Shown: positions 21,158-30,801, counted from the first letter of the stretch. The stretch: 64,000 nucleotides of DNA from Vogesella aquatica (GCF_028548455.1 NZ_JAQQLF010000020.1:1-64000); one strand, 5' to 3'. The notes: generated by a model from the letters alone, not told the origin. A program made the numbers and translations.

Positions 21158-21182
21158 GTTGGCCGCACACCTTGCGGCCAAC
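21158..21182. repeat. Inverted pair of the 10-mer motif inside the ABC operon
   Basis: GTTGGCCGCA and TGCGGCCAAC separated by 5 bases, extended by CAGG/CCTG to a 14-bp stem. It lies between the binding-protein and permease genes. With no T run it could act as a processing or mRNA-stability hairpin that lets the binding protein be made in excess. Confidence 0.8.
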
Positions 21183-21237
21183 CTGTCACCCCACCGCGCA
21201 GCCACGAGCTGCGCGTTGCTATTGAAAGACCCGCATC

Positions 21238-22137
21238 ATGACCCTGATCGCCTTCATGGGTGCCATGGAAATCGGCCTGATCTTCGCCCTGGTGGCGCTG
21301 GGCGTGCTGATTTCCTTCCGCATCCTCGACTTCCCCGACCTCACGGCCGACGGCAGCTTCCCGCTGGGCGGCGCCGTGGCCGCCACACTGATTGCCGGTG
21401 GCCACGACCCGTGGCTGGCCTGCGGCGTGGCCGCGCTGGCCGGCGCCGCCTCTGGCTGGCTGACTGCCTGGCTCAATGTACGCCTGGGCATCCTGCAGCT
21501 ACTGGCGTCCATTCTGGTAATGATCGCGCTGTACTCGATCAACCTGCGCATCATGGGTGCACCCAATATGCCGCTGATCGGCAGCCCTACCATTTTCAGC
21601 CCCTTCATCGGCGAGAACTTCGACATTGCCTGGCAGGTACAACCCGCTATGTTGGCCGCACTGATCGTGGTCGCCAAGCTGGGGCTGGACGTGTTCTTTG
21701 CCTCGCAGGCCGGCCTGGCCATGCGCGCCACCGGCGCCAACGCCCGCATGGCGCGCGCACAGGGCATTGCTACCGAACGCATGGTGCTGGCCGGCATGGC
21801 GCTGTCCAACGCGCTGATCGCGCTAGCCGGTGCGCTGTACGTGCAAACCCAGGGCGGCGCGGACGTGTCGATGGGCGTGGGCACCATTGTGGTGGGCCTG
21901 GCCGCGGTCATCATCGGCGAAACGCTGCTGCCGTCGCGCACGCTGTGGGTCATCACGCTGGCCACCGTACTGGGCGCCTTGCTGTACCGCCTGCTGATCG
22001 CGCTGGCGCTGAACGCCGACTTCATCGGCCTGCAGGCGCAAGACCTCAACCTGATCACCGCACTGCTGGTGGGCTTTGCCCTGGTGCTGCCCAAGCTGAA
22101 GGCCAAGCTGGCCCGCAAACCCGGAGGAACCCGCTGA
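21238..22137 (+). CDS. ABC transporter permease, TrpY-like (branched-chain type fold)
   Basis: 299 aa, eight or more hydrophobic segments, PF02653-like permease. The signature SFRILDFPDLTADGSFPLGGAV is typical of the permeases that pair with TrpX-type binding proteins. The stop overlaps the ATPase start (TGATG), so translation is probably coupled. No second permease gene is present, so the channel is probably a homodimer. Confidence 0.88.
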   Translation: MTLIAFMGAMEIGLIFALVALGVLISFRILDFPDLTADGSFPLGGAVAATLIAGGHDPWLACGVAALAGAASGWLTAWLNVRLGILQLLASILVMIALYSINLRIMGAPNMPLIGSPTIFSPFIGENFDIAWQVQPAMLAALIVVAKLGLDVFFASQAGLAMRATGANARMARAQGIATERMVLAGMALSNALIALAGALYVQTQGGADVSMGVGTIVVGLAAVIIGETLLPSRTLWVITLATVLGALLYRLLIALALNADFIGLQAQDLNLITALLVGFALVLPKLKAKLARKPGGTR

Positions 22138-22931
22138 TGCTGCGCGCCGATAACCTGTTCAAAACCTTCAACCCCGGCACACCGATCGAAAACCCGGTGC
22201 TGCGCGGCTTGTCGCTGCAAATCGACAGCGGCCAGTTTGTCACCGTGATCGGCAGCAACGGCGCCGGCAAATCCACCTTCCTGAACGCACTGGCCGGTGA
22301 CGTGATCGTGGACAGCGGCAGCCTGCACATCGATGGCAAAGACGTTACCCGCACACCGGGCTGGCAGCGTGCCGCTCTGGTAGCGCGCGTGTTCCAGGAC
22401 CCGATGGCCGGCACCTGCGAAAACCTCAGCATCGAAGAAAACATGGCGCTGGCCTATTACCGCGGCCGCAAGCGCGGCTTTGGCCCGGCGCTGAACCGTG
22501 GCCTGCGCGAGCTGTTCCGCGACAAGCTGGCCACCCTGAAGCTGGGGCTGGAAAACCGCCTGCCGGACCGCATGGGCCTGTTGTCTGGCGGCCAACGTCA
22601 GGCGGTGAGCCTGCTGATGGCCAGCCTGCAACCCTCGCGCATCCTGCTGCTGGACGAGCACACCGCCGCGCTGGACCCGAAAACTGCCGCCTTCGTGCTG
22701 GAGCTGACCGACCGCATCGTGCACGAGAACCAGCTCACCGCGCTGATGGTGACGCACTCGATGCGCCAGGCGCTGGACCACGGCCACCGCACCGTGATGC
22801 TGCACCAAGGCCGCGTAGTGCTGGACGTCGCCGGCGAGGAGCGCGGCCGCATGCAGGTCACCGACCTGCTGGCCATGTTCGAAAAAACCCGTGGCGAAGC
22901 CATCGACGACGATGCGCTGCTGCTAGGCTGA
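22137..22931 (+). CDS. ABC transporter ATP-binding protein, TrpZ-like
   Basis: 264 aa. Walker A GSNGAGKST (residues 39-47), signature LSGGQRQ, Walker B ILLLDEHTAALDP with the unusual H in place of the common P after DE, and a switch His in MVTHSM. Third gene of the importer; its ATG overlaps the permease TGA. A terminator follows 18 bases after the stop. Confidence 0.9.
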   Translation: MLRADNLFKTFNPGTPIENPVLRGLSLQIDSGQFVTVIGSNGAGKSTFLNALAGDVIVDSGSLHIDGKDVTRTPGWQRAALVARVFQDPMAGTCENLSIEENMALAYYRGRKRGFGPALNRGLRELFRDKLATLKLGLENRLPDRMGLLSGGQRQAVSLLMASLQPSRILLLDEHTAALDPKTAAFVLELTDRIVHENQLTALMVTHSMRQALDHGHRTVMLHQGRVVLDVAGEERGRMQVTDLLAMFEKTRGEAIDDDALLLG

Positions 22932-22948
22932 TCAGCCGTTGGCACCAG

Positions 22949-22981
22949 ACCAACCCGGTACCGGTGGCCGGGTTGGTTTTA
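22949..22981 (+). terminator. Terminator of the TrpXYZ-like operon
   Basis: ACCAACCCGG / CCGGGTTGGT stem, followed by TTTTACC. Confidence 0.85.
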
Positions 22982-23107
22982 CCGGCAGCCCGCGCATGCA
23001 ATGACACTATCCGCGCTATTTCATGCCCGCCGGACAGCAGAATGCGTTAGGGTAGAGAACCGGCAGCCTGCCGCACAGTCTGATGGTTTTTGAAAAGGAA
23101 ACCCGCC

Positions 23108-23797
23108 ATGCGCCTGACTCTCCCCGCCCTGACCCTGTTGTGCACCCTGCCCGCGGCTGCCATGGCCGCCGATGCTGGCGTCACCGTACTGAACCTGTCC
23201 GCCAACGCCAGCCAGGAGCTGGCCAACGACGAAATCAACGCCAGCCTGTACGTGCAAGACCGCCAGCCGCAGGCCGGCCAGCTGGCCGACCGCATCAACA
23301 AGGCGCTGAACCGCGCGCGCCAGGACGCCGAAGCCTACCGCAAAGTCACCTTCAGCAGCGGCAGCTACAACACCTGGCCAGACTACGACAAGAATGGCAA
23401 GATCATCGGCTGGCAAGCGCGTGCCGAGGTAAAACTGCGCAGCAACGAATTTGCCGACACTGCCGAGCTGATCGCCCGCCTGCAAAAATACATGGCGCTG
23501 GAAGGCGTGCAGTTTAGTGTTTCCGACCGCAGCCGCAGCCAGGCCGAAGCGCAGCTGATCCCGCAAGCCATTGCCGCCCTGCAGGCCCAGGCCGCTGCCG
23601 CCGGTAAAGCACTAGGCAAACACCAGCAGCAAGTCACCGAGCTGAGTATCGGCAGCGCTCAGCCGAACTACCCGATGATGATGCGCGCCAAAGCCGAAAT
23701 GGCTGCCGCACCGGCAGCCGATGTCGCACCGGTAAACTTTCAGCCGGGCCAGAGCATGATTCAACTAAACATTAATGGTAAAGTGGAAATTCGATAA
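23108..23797 (+). CDS. SIMPL domain protein (DUF541), periplasmic
   Basis: 229 aa with signal peptide (MRLTLPALTLLCTLPAAAMA|AD). SIMPL/DUF541 proteins such as E. coli YggE are periplasmic or membrane-attached and have been linked to oxidative stress; no enzyme activity is established. The characteristic pattern VTVLNLSANASQELANDEI followed by the long helix with DRSRSQAEAQLIPQAIAALQAQAAAAGKALG is clear. The start at 23108 has AAGGA 8 bases upstream. Monocistronic. Confidence 0.88.
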   Translation: MRLTLPALTLLCTLPAAAMAADAGVTVLNLSANASQELANDEINASLYVQDRQPQAGQLADRINKALNRARQDAEAYRKVTFSSGSYNTWPDYDKNGKIIGWQARAEVKLRSNEFADTAELIARLQKYMALEGVQFSVSDRSRSQAEAQLIPQAIAALQAQAAAAGKALGKHQQQVTELSIGSAQPNYPMMMRAKAEMAAAPAADVAPVNFQPGQSMIQLNINGKVEIR

Positions 23798-23891
23798 CAC
23801 TTTACACAGTATGCATAAATATTGTGCTATGTTGCTGCCTAGGCTATGCGCTATAACGCACTCATTCCACTTACCCTTTTGATGGCTACCC

Positions 23892-24503
23892 ATGAAACTG
23901 ATCGCCTCGCTAACCAGCCCCTACGCCCGTAAGGTGCGCATTGTCCTGGCAGAGAAAAAGATCGACTGTCCGCTGCAGCTGGATATTCCGTGGGAAAGCA
24001 CGTCCACCGTGGCCGACTTCAATCCGCTGGGAAAAGTACCGGTATTGCTGATGGACGACGGCAGCAGCCTGTACGATTCTCGCGTGATCGTGGAATACCT
24101 GGACACCATCTCGCCGGTATCGCGCCTGCTACCGCAGGACAAGCGCCAGCTCATCGAAACACGACGTTTCGAAGCGCTGGCAGACGGCATTTGCGACGCT
24201 GCCGCCAATATCGTGGTGGAAAGCCGCCGCCCACCGGCACAGCAAAGCCAGGAATGGGTAGACCGCCAGCACGGCAAGGTCACCCGTGGCCTGGCCGCAC
24301 TGGCAGCCATGCTGGGCGAGCGCAACTGGTGCAACGGCGAGGGCTACAGCCTGGCCGATATCGCCACCGGCTGCATGCTGGGCTATCTGGACTTCCGCTT
24401 TCCGCAGCTGGCGTGGCGCGACAGCTACCCCAACCTGGTGCGCCTGGCCGACAAGCTAGCCACCCTGCCCAGTTTTGCCGATACCGTGCCACCGGCAGGC
24501 TAA
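23892..24503 (+). CDS. Glutathione S-transferase family protein
   Basis: 203 aa. An N-terminal thioredoxin-like domain (1-80) begins MKLIASLTSPYARKVRI, with S9 or Y11 as candidate glutathione-activating residue, the cis-Pro motif GKVPVLL, and DSRVIVEYLD. A C-terminal all-helical domain follows. YfcF/YibF-like short bacterial GSTs; substrate unknown. Followed by its own terminator. Confidence 0.9.
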   Translation: MKLIASLTSPYARKVRIVLAEKKIDCPLQLDIPWESTSTVADFNPLGKVPVLLMDDGSSLYDSRVIVEYLDTISPVSRLLPQDKRQLIETRRFEALADGICDAAANIVVESRRPPAQQSQEWVDRQHGKVTRGLAALAAMLGERNWCNGEGYSLADIATGCMLGYLDFRFPQLAWRDSYPNLVRLADKLATLPSFADTVPPAG

Positions 24504-24520
24504 GCAGGTACTGCCCCACT

Positions 24521-24550
24521 CAACGCCGCGCCTGTCGCGGCGTTTTGTTT
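24521..24550 (+). terminator. Terminator after the GST gene
   Basis: AACGCCGCG / CGCGGCGTT, loop cctgt, followed by TTGTTT. Confidence 0.9.
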
Positions 24551-24587
24551 ATCGATGCTGCCCCGCAACACGACAACACAACGGCGC

Positions 24588-24616
24588 TTGACGCCGGGCT
24601 GACTACCGTGTTTTTA
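24588..24616 (+). promoter_or_regulatory. Possible promoter of the trpS leader
   Basis: TTGACG (24588-24593) and a weak TTTTTA -10 after 17 bases. If used, transcription would start within a few bases of the leader ATG at 24625, making the leader mRNA nearly leaderless; no Shine-Dalgarno is visible before that ATG, which is consistent. Speculative. Confidence 0.35.
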
Positions 24617-24624
24617 TAAAGCCC

Positions 24625-24664
24625 ATGAATACCAAACCCGCATCCGCATTCGTGTTTTTTTCCT

Positions 24665-24678
<14 letters not shown>
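24625..24678 (+). CDS. trpS leader peptide with tandem Trp codons
   Basis: 17 codons: MNTKPASAFVFFSWWRL, with TGG TGG at 24664-24669, three codons before the stop. Position, length and adjacent Trp codons are those of a TrpL-type attenuation peptide, here upstream of tryptophanyl-tRNA synthetase. Ribosome stalling at the Trp codons when charged tRNA-Trp is scarce would hold back hairpin 1:2 and favour the antiterminator (see next entry). No upstream in-frame start exists before a stop at 24589-24591. There is no good ribosome binding site, so initiation may be leaderless or weak. Expression is inferred, not seen. Confidence 0.8.
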
Positions 24679-25829
<1,151 letters not shown>

Positions 25830-25837
25830 ACAGCGTG

Positions 25838-25863
25838 TGCGGCCAACGTCAAGGTTGGCCGCA
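25838..25863. repeat. Inverted pair of the 10-mer motif after trpS
   Basis: TGCGGCCAAC and GTTGGCCGCA separated by 6 bases, 8 bases past the trpS stop. No T run follows, so read-through into the chorismate mutase gene is likely. Confidence 0.8.
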
Positions 25864-25897
25864 GCCAGCACCACACTACCGCCACAAGGAGCAGAAA

Positions 25898-26215
25898 ATG
25901 GAATGGGTTTACCAATGCCGCAACCTGGACGAAGTCCGTACCCAGATCGATAGCCTGGACCGCGCCATCGTCAGCATGATCGCCCACCGCGGCCTGTACG
26001 TGCAGCAAGCCGCCGCCTTCAAACACAGCGACGCCGAAGTGGAAGACGGCAAGCGTGTCGACCAGGTGATGCGCCGCGTCACCCGGCTGGCCGGCGAGCT
26101 GGGCGCCGACGCCGCCCTTACCGCCAAGATCTACCGCACCATGATCGCCCACTTCATCGAAAGCGAGCGCGAAGAACGGCTGCGTCTGGTCGGCACGGAG
26201 GAGGCGCGCGCATGA
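25898..26215 (+). CDS. Chorismate mutase, AroQ (type II) domain protein
   Basis: 105 aa, a stand-alone all-helical AroQ domain. It would convert chorismate to prephenate, or isochorismate to salicylate and pyruvate if it is a PchB relative. The first helix reads LDEVRTQIDSLDRAIVSMIAHR, giving the usual arginine (R16) and the active-site R from the helix end; the C-terminal helix ends ESEREERLR. PchB-like proteins are of this length, so mutase versus lyase activity is not settled. AAGGAG is 6 bases before the ATG at 25898. It is the second gene after trpS. Confidence 0.8.
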   Translation: MEWVYQCRNLDEVRTQIDSLDRAIVSMIAHRGLYVQQAAAFKHSDAEVEDGKRVDQVMRRVTRLAGELGADAALTAKIYRTMIAHFIESEREERLRLVGTEEARA

Positions 26216-26240
26216 ACGATGGCGGCTCCGGTTTTTCCAC

Positions 26241-26304
26241 GGTGCGGTGGCACACCACCGCACCCAAACAAAAAAGGCGACACCCACACGGTGCCGCCTT
26301 TTTT
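26241..26304 (+). terminator. Terminator after the chorismate mutase gene
   Basis: A perfect 10-bp hairpin GGTGCGGTGG/CCACCGCACC (26241-26264) is followed by AAAAAAGGCGaCACC / GGTGcCGCCTTTTTT (26270-26304), which is bidirectional and also ends the convergent argO-like gene. Confidence 0.9.
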
Positions 26305-26321
26305 CATACCTGCCGTGCGCA

Positions 26322-26930
26322 TCAGGACAGCGCCAGCGCGCCGGCCAGCGTCCACATCACCGTGCCCACCACGCCGTCCAGCACCCGCCACGATAGCGGC
26401 CGCGCAAACAGCGGCGCCAGCAGCCGCGCACCATAACCCAGCGCGGTAAACCACAGTACCGACGCCGTGCACGCCCCCAGCGCGAACCACAGCTTGCCGT
26501 CGCCCGCCTCCTGCCCGCCGATACTGCCCAGCACCACCACGGTATCCAGGTACACGTGCGGGTTCAGCAGTGTCAGCGCCAATACCGTCATCAACGCCAC
26601 CTTCAGCGATATCGCGCTAGCCCCGGCGGCAATCTGCAAACTGTCGTTGGCCAGCACCGCACGCCACGCCCGCAGCCCGTACCAGAACAGGAACGCCGCC
26701 CCGCCCCAGCGCGCCGCCTCCAGCAGCAGCGGGCTGTGCTGGATCAGGCTGCCCATGCCGGCCACGCCGGCCACAATCAGCACTGCATCGCACAGCATGC
26801 ACACCAGCACCGTGGGGCCGATGTGCTGGCGCAACAGGCCCATTTTCAGTACGTGCGCGTTTTGCGAACCGATGGCCATGATCAGGCTGGCGCCCAGGCC
26901 CAGGCCCTTGAAATAGCTGGCTGTCAGCAT
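26322..26930 (-). CDS. LysE/ArgO family amino acid exporter
   Basis: 202 aa, six hydrophobic segments. The N-terminal GLGASLIMAIGSQNAHVLKMGL and the central LLNPHVYLDTVVVLGS are signatures of the ArgO/LysE arginine-lysine exporters. It sits back to back with an ArgP/LysG-like LysR gene, the standard arrangement in which the regulator switches on export when intracellular arginine or lysine is high. Substrate range is inferred from the pair. Confidence 0.92.
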   Translation of the reverse strand: MLTASYFKGLGLGASLIMAIGSQNAHVLKMGLLRQHIGPTVLVCMLCDAVLIVAGVAGMGSLIQHSPLLLEAARWGGAAFLFWYGLRAWRAVLANDSLQIAAGASAISLKVALMTVLALTLLNPHVYLDTVVVLGSIGGQEAGDGKLWFALGACTASVLWFTALGYGARLLAPLFARPLSWRVLDGVVGTVMWTLAGALALS

Positions 26931-27049
26931 GGTGCTCTCCGTGGTGTCAGGTTGGCCGCCAGTATCGGGCAGCTCTGCCAGTCAGAACAGCAAGATTAAA
27001 TTATCTTGGCTATCATTAATCCGGCTTCACTTATACCGCCATACCTGCC
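26931..27049. promoter_or_regulatory. Divergent control region of exporter and LysR gene
   Basis: 119 bases shared by the two divergent starts. An AT-rich stretch ATTAAATTATC...ATCATTAAT (26995-27020) with partial dyad symmetry is the likeliest ArgP-type binding site. A GTTGGCCGCC copy lies near the exporter start. Sites not proven. Confidence 0.45.
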
Positions 27050-27949
27050 ATGAAACTCGACCCCAAACACAGCGAAGCCTTTCTGGCCGCGCTGGACAGC
27101 GGCAGCTTCGAGCAAGCCGCACAAGACCTGCACCTGACGCCGTCGGCCATCTCGCAGCGCATCCGCGCGCTGGAAGAAGTGCTGGGCAAGCCGCTGCTGG
27201 TGCGCAGCCGCCCGTGCCGCGCCACCCGTGAAGGCCAGCTGCTGCGCCAGCACCTGCAACGCGCCGCGTTGCTGGAAGCCGACCTGGCCGCCACCTTTGC
27301 CGGCGACGACAGCGCCATGCTCAGCGTATCGCTGGCGGTAAACGCCGACAGCGTGGCCAGCTGGTTCCTGCCGGCGCTGACGCCGTTCCTGATCCGCGAG
27401 CGCGTGCTGCTGGACGTGATCGTGGACGACCAGGACCACACCTACACCCTGCTGCAAGCCGGCATGGCGCTGGGCTGCATCTCCACCGAGCCGCAAGCCA
27501 TGCGCGGCTGCAGCGCCAGCCCGCTGGGCGTGATGCGCTACCAGGCGCTGGCCAGTGCCGACTACCACGCCCGCTGGTTTGGCAGCGGCGTCAGCCGCGA
27601 CGCACTGCGCCGGGCGCCGGTGATGATCTACAACCACAAAGACCGGCTACAAGCCGACTGGCTGCTGCAGCACTTCGGCCTGCCGGACGACAGCTACCCC
27701 TGCCACTTCCTGCCCGCCTCCGACCCCTATCTGCAGGCGGTAAAACTGGGGCTGGGCTGGGGCATGCTGCCCGACGTACAGTTGGCCGCCTGCGGCCTGG
27801 CCGGCACCCTGCTGCCGCTGCAGCCCGACAAGCCGGTAGACGTGGCGCTGTACTGGCACCACTGGCAGGTGCAATCGCCCCGCCTGGCGCGCCTGAGCGA
27901 CGTACTGGTGGAAGCGGCGCGGGCGGTGTTGCGGCCAACCTTGGCATGA
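27050..27949 (+). CDS. LysR family regulator, ArgP/LysG-like
   Basis: 299 aa. The N-terminal helix-turn-helix (residues about 1-60) reads HSEAFLAALDSGSFEQAAQDLHLTPSAISQRIRALEEVLGKPLLVR, the ArgP/IciA pattern. The C-terminal effector domain spans about 90-290 and would sense lysine or arginine. It is divergent from the exporter it probably controls. Two 10-mer motif copies lie at and just beyond its 3' end (27930 and 27951). Confidence 0.92.
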   Translation: MKLDPKHSEAFLAALDSGSFEQAAQDLHLTPSAISQRIRALEEVLGKPLLVRSRPCRATREGQLLRQHLQRAALLEADLAATFAGDDSAMLSVSLAVNADSVASWFLPALTPFLIRERVLLDVIVDDQDHTYTLLQAGMALGCISTEPQAMRGCSASPLGVMRYQALASADYHARWFGSGVSRDALRRAPVMIYNHKDRLQADWLLQHFGLPDDSYPCHFLPASDPYLQAVKLGLGWGMLPDVQLAACGLAGTLLPLQPDKPVDVALYWHHWQVQSPRLARLSDVLVEAARAVLRPTLA

Positions 27950-28022
27950 GTGCGGCCAACCCCGCTCGCGCCAGCGTATGCCATGCTGCTACCATCCAGC
28001 TATCCAGACTTGAAAGCCCACC

Positions 28023-28271
28023 ATGCCCCCGCTACGCCACCTCGCCCTCGCCGCCACCCTGGCCACCATCGCCCTGCCCGTTTACGCCGTGCTGCCACCC
28101 GCTTACCTGTCGGTGCCCGACTTCAAGCAATGCCTGGCCGAACAAAACCATGGCAGCCATAGCAGCTGGTGCCAGCCGGCCAGGAAACCGAAAGCCTGCC
28201 CGCGCGTCAGCTGGCGGCAGCTGCGCGCACTGCAAGGCAACGACGCGGTGCCGGCTTGCCGGGCCAAATAG
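28023..28271 (+). CDS. Small secreted cysteine-containing protein, unknown
   Basis: 82 aa. Residues 1-22 look like a signal peptide (LRHLALAATLATIALPVYA). The mature part has four cysteines (in FKQCLAE, SSWCQP, KACPR and the last residues PACRAK) and is basic, which would suit two disulfides in the periplasm. No family recognised. Ribosome site poor (GAAAG). A strong bidirectional terminator follows. Codon use resembles the neighbours. Confidence 0.6.
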   Translation: MPPLRHLALAATLATIALPVYAVLPPAYLSVPDFKQCLAEQNHGSHSSWCQPARKPKACPRVSWRQLRALQGNDAVPACRAK

Positions 28272-28302
28272 TTAGCCGCCACCACGCGCACCTACGGCAA
28301 GG

Positions 28303-28334
28303 AAAAAGCCGCCCGTTTTTGCGGGCGGCTTTTT
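28303..28334. terminator. Bidirectional terminator
   Basis: AAAAAGCCGCCCG / CGGGCGGCTTTTT, loop ttttt plus flanks. Serves the plus-strand small protein gene and the long minus-strand series ending at 28359. Confidence 0.93.
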
Positions 28335-28358
28335 GCGTATTGAACGCGGTACAACAGC

Positions 28359-28736
28359 CTACTGCTGTACCGGGCCGGCCTGCGCCGGGGCGCTGGCCTG
28401 GTCGGCCGGTTTCGGCAGCAAGCGCTCCATCAGCTGGCCGGTGTTGTGCTGTGGCATCGGCATCAGGTGCACCGACGCCCAGCCCAGACCCAGCAGCAGC
28501 GCGGTCATGGCGCCGCCTTTTGTAATGAAGCCGTAGGCCCAGCCCACCAGCTGGCGGTTTTTCAGCGCAAACAGCAACGACAGCGGCGGGATGAAGAAGG
28601 TGAGGCTGCCCCACACAATGCGGCCATTATTGAGCGCAGCCATGGTGACGCCCAGGCAGCCCAGATAGAACACGGCAACGCTGCCGGCAAACAGCAAGCC
28701 GGCAACAGACGCGGCCAGAATGATCAGGATTTCCAT
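28359..28736 (-). CDS. Small multi-pass membrane protein, unknown
   Basis: 125 aa with three to four hydrophobic segments (about 3-25, 38-57, 63-93) and a polar Pro/Gln-rich tail (LPKPADQASAPAQAGPVQQ). No catalytic motif. Last gene of the minus-strand series, 42 bases after the MBL hydrolase stop, just before the terminator. Confidence 0.7.
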   Translation of the reverse strand: MEILIILAASVAGLLFAGSVAVFYLGCLGVTMAALNNGRIVWGSLTFFIPPLSLLFALKNRQLVGWAYGFITKGGAMTALLLGLGWASVHLMPMPQHNTGQLMERLLPKPADQASAPAQAGPVQQ

Positions 28737-28778
28737 TTTTGCTTTCGGTTCGGGTTAAGGTTGGCCGCCGTAGCGGCG

Positions 28779-29549
28779 CTAGCCGGCTAGCTGCAGGCCG
28801 TCCCAGGCCACGCTGACGCCAGGCGGGCACTGCGCTTGCAGCGCATGGTATTCCAGCTGGTGCGTCATGTGGATAAGCCAGGTCTGTTTTGCGGCCAAGC
28901 TTTGCGCCCAGTCAAGCGCGGCGGCCACGTGCAGGTGCGACGGGTAGGGTTCCGGCCGCAGGCAGTCCAGAAACAGCGTATCCAGCCCCTGCAGCAGCGG
29001 CAGGCTGCTGTCGGGGATGGTGGACAGGTCGGTGAGCCACGCGGTGTTGCCGATGCGCCAGCCCAGACACGGCCAGCTGGGGCCATGCTGCAGCGGTATC
29101 GGCGTGATGGTAACGCCGGCCAGCTCGAATGGCGCGTGCACACGCTCGGTGCGCAGCACGGGTTTGTCCCACACCGGCGACGGCGGCGCCAGCGCGTAGT
29201 CGAAACGGCGACTGATGTTGTCCAGCGTAAAGTCGTTGCCGTACAGCGTAATCGGCCCCTTTTTCACGTAGCAGAAGGCGCGCAGGTCGTCGATGCCGTT
29301 CAGGTGGTCGGCGTGCGGGTGGGTGTACAGCACGGCATCCACACGGGTAATGCCTTCGCGCAGCGCCTGCTGGCGCAGGTCCGGCCCGGTGTCGATCAGC
29401 ACGCCGGTGTCGCCGATACGCACGTAGGCGCTGCAGCGGGTGCGGGTGTTGCGCGGGTCGGCAGACGTACACGTGGGGCAGCTGCAGCCGATGGCGGGCG
29501 CACCGCCGCTGGAGCCGCAGCCCAGCACTGTCCACGTCAGCTGCGTCAT
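28779..29549 (-). CDS. MBL-fold metal-dependent hydrolase, PhnP/RNase Z-like
   Basis: 256 aa. The metal motif HxHxDH is H77-P-H79-A-D81-H82, preceded by the N-terminal GCGSSGGAPAIGCSCPTC, in which the cysteine cluster (C22, C24, C27) resembles the structural zinc site of PhnP. Later metal ligands lie in LTDLSTIPD and LIHMTHQ. The family includes cyclic phosphodiesterases; substrate unknown. AAGGGGG lies before the start; the gene starts 9 bases after tatD. Confidence 0.9.
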   Translation of the reverse strand: MTQLTWTVLGCGSSGGAPAIGCSCPTCTSADPRNTRTRCSAYVRIGDTGVLIDTGPDLRQQALREGITRVDAVLYTHPHADHLNGIDDLRAFCYVKKGPITLYGNDFTLDNISRRFDYALAPPSPVWDKPVLRTERVHAPFELAGVTITPIPLQHGPSWPCLGWRIGNTAWLTDLSTIPDSSLPLLQGLDTLFLDCLRPEPYPSHLHVAAALDWAQSLAAKQTWLIHMTHQLEYHALQAQCPPGVSVAWDGLQLAG

Positions 29550-29558
29550 GCTGCCCCC

Positions 29559-30338
29559 TTATGCGCCGTTGCGCTGCGCCTTGGCAAACAGGCGGAAGTA
29601 ATTATCGGTAGTGGCCTCGGCCACCTGCTCGAAACGCAGGCCGCGCAGCTCGGCAATGTGCTCGGCCACGTGCTTCACGTAAGCGGGCTCGTTGGTCTTG
29701 CCGCGGTACGGCACCGGCGCCAGGTAGGGCGAGTCGGTTTCCACCAGCAGGCGCTCCAGCGGCACTTTTTGCGCCACCTCTTTCACAATGGCGGCGTTCT
29801 TGAAGGTGACGATGCCGGACAGCGAAATATAAAAGCCCAGGTCCAGCGCGGCACGGGCGATGTCCCAGGTTTCGGTAAAGCAGTGCATCACGCCGCCCAC
29901 GGCATCGGCGCCGTGTTCGCGCATCATGCGCACGGTGTCTTCCGCCGAGCTGCGGGTGTGCACCACCAGCGGCAGGTTCACACGGCGTGCGGCGCGGATG
30001 TGGGTGGCAAAGCGTTCGTGCTGCCAGGCCAGGTCGCCCTCGCACCAGTGGTAATCGAGGCCGGTTTCGCCGATGCCGACCACTTTGGGGTGGGCCGCGT
30101 GCGCTACCAGCTCGTCTTCGCTGAACTCTTCGGCGTCCGGGTCATCCGGGTGGATGCCCACGGTGGCAAACAGGTTGGCGTGCGCTTCGGCCAGGCCGAT
30201 CACCTCCGGGTATTTGGGGCGGCTCACGCCGATCACCATGGCATGGCCCACGCCGTGGGCGGCCATATTGGCCAGCACCTCGGGCATGCGCGCCGCCAGG
30301 TCGGGAAAATTGATGTGACAGTGTGAATCAACCAGCAT
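29559..30338 (-). CDS. TatD family metal-dependent hydrolase (YcfH-like)
   Basis: 259 aa TIM-barrel deoxyribonuclease-type enzyme. The metal ligands start with DSHCHI (residues 4-9), followed by ETGLDYHW and LVVHTRSSAEDT, with the final acidic motif LVETDSPYLAP. YcfH is normally found next to holB/pilZ as here. Three-prime exonuclease activity is known for TatD, but the role of YcfH-type members is unclear. Confidence 0.93.
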   Translation of the reverse strand: MLVDSHCHINFPDLAARMPEVLANMAAHGVGHAMVIGVSRPKYPEVIGLAEAHANLFATVGIHPDDPDAEEFSEDELVAHAAHPKVVGIGETGLDYHWCEGDLAWQHERFATHIRAARRVNLPLVVHTRSSAEDTVRMMREHGADAVGGVMHCFTETWDIARAALDLGFYISLSGIVTFKNAAIVKEVAQKVPLERLLVETDSPYLAPVPYRGKTNEPAYVKHVAEHIAELRGLRFEQVAEATTDNYFRLFAKAQRNGA

Positions 30339-30398
30339 GGTGTTCCAATCTAGTGGCCGCCTGCGTTGGCCGCACAGCGCGGCGCAGGCGGCCCGGTA

Positions 30399-30776
30399 TT
30401 ACATGGTGTGGGTGGGGCGGGTGGAGTTCAGCGCACCACCCAGCAGGGTTTCGATGCGGTCGCGCGCCTGCTTGCCGGCGTCGCCGGTGGCAAACTCGAT
30501 ACCTACCCCCTGGTTGCGGTTGTTGTTGGCGCCGGGCGGGGTAATCCACGCCACCTTGCCCTGCACTGCCACCTTTTGCGGGTCGTCCAGCAGGGTCAGC
30601 AGCAGGAATACCTCATCCCCCAGGTTGTAGTCGCGGGCGGTGGGCACAAAGATGCCGCCGTTGCGCAGAAACGGCATATAGGCGGCGTACAGGGCGCTAC
30701 GCTCCTTGATGGACAGCGATAACACGCCCGGGCGGCCGGCGTCGTGCTTGTCTTGCTTGTTGGCTGCGTTATCCAT
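30399..30776 (-). CDS. pilZ: PilZ domain protein, type IV pilus biogenesis
   Basis: 125 aa. The order holB-pilZ-tatD is that of Pseudomonas and Neisseria, where PilZ works with PilB and FimX in pilus assembly. Like the original PilZ it lacks the RxxxR c-di-GMP-binding motif at its N-terminus (LSLSIKERSALYAAYMPFL), so it probably acts by protein contact. Its presence implies type IV pili, relevant to the uptake-sequence hypothesis. Confidence 0.88.
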   Translation of the reverse strand: MDNAANKQDKHDAGRPGVLSLSIKERSALYAAYMPFLRNGGIFVPTARDYNLGDEVFLLLTLLDDPQKVAVQGKVAWITPPGANNNRNQGVGIEFATGDAGKQARDRIETLLGGALNSTRPTHTM

Positions 30777-30801
30777 ATGCAGGTATCCGGTGAGGGTTGG
30801 G

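Noticed and set aside
26212-26436. Open frame overlapping the chorismate mutase stop
   Set aside because: It runs through two terminator hairpins and into the antisense of the exporter gene.
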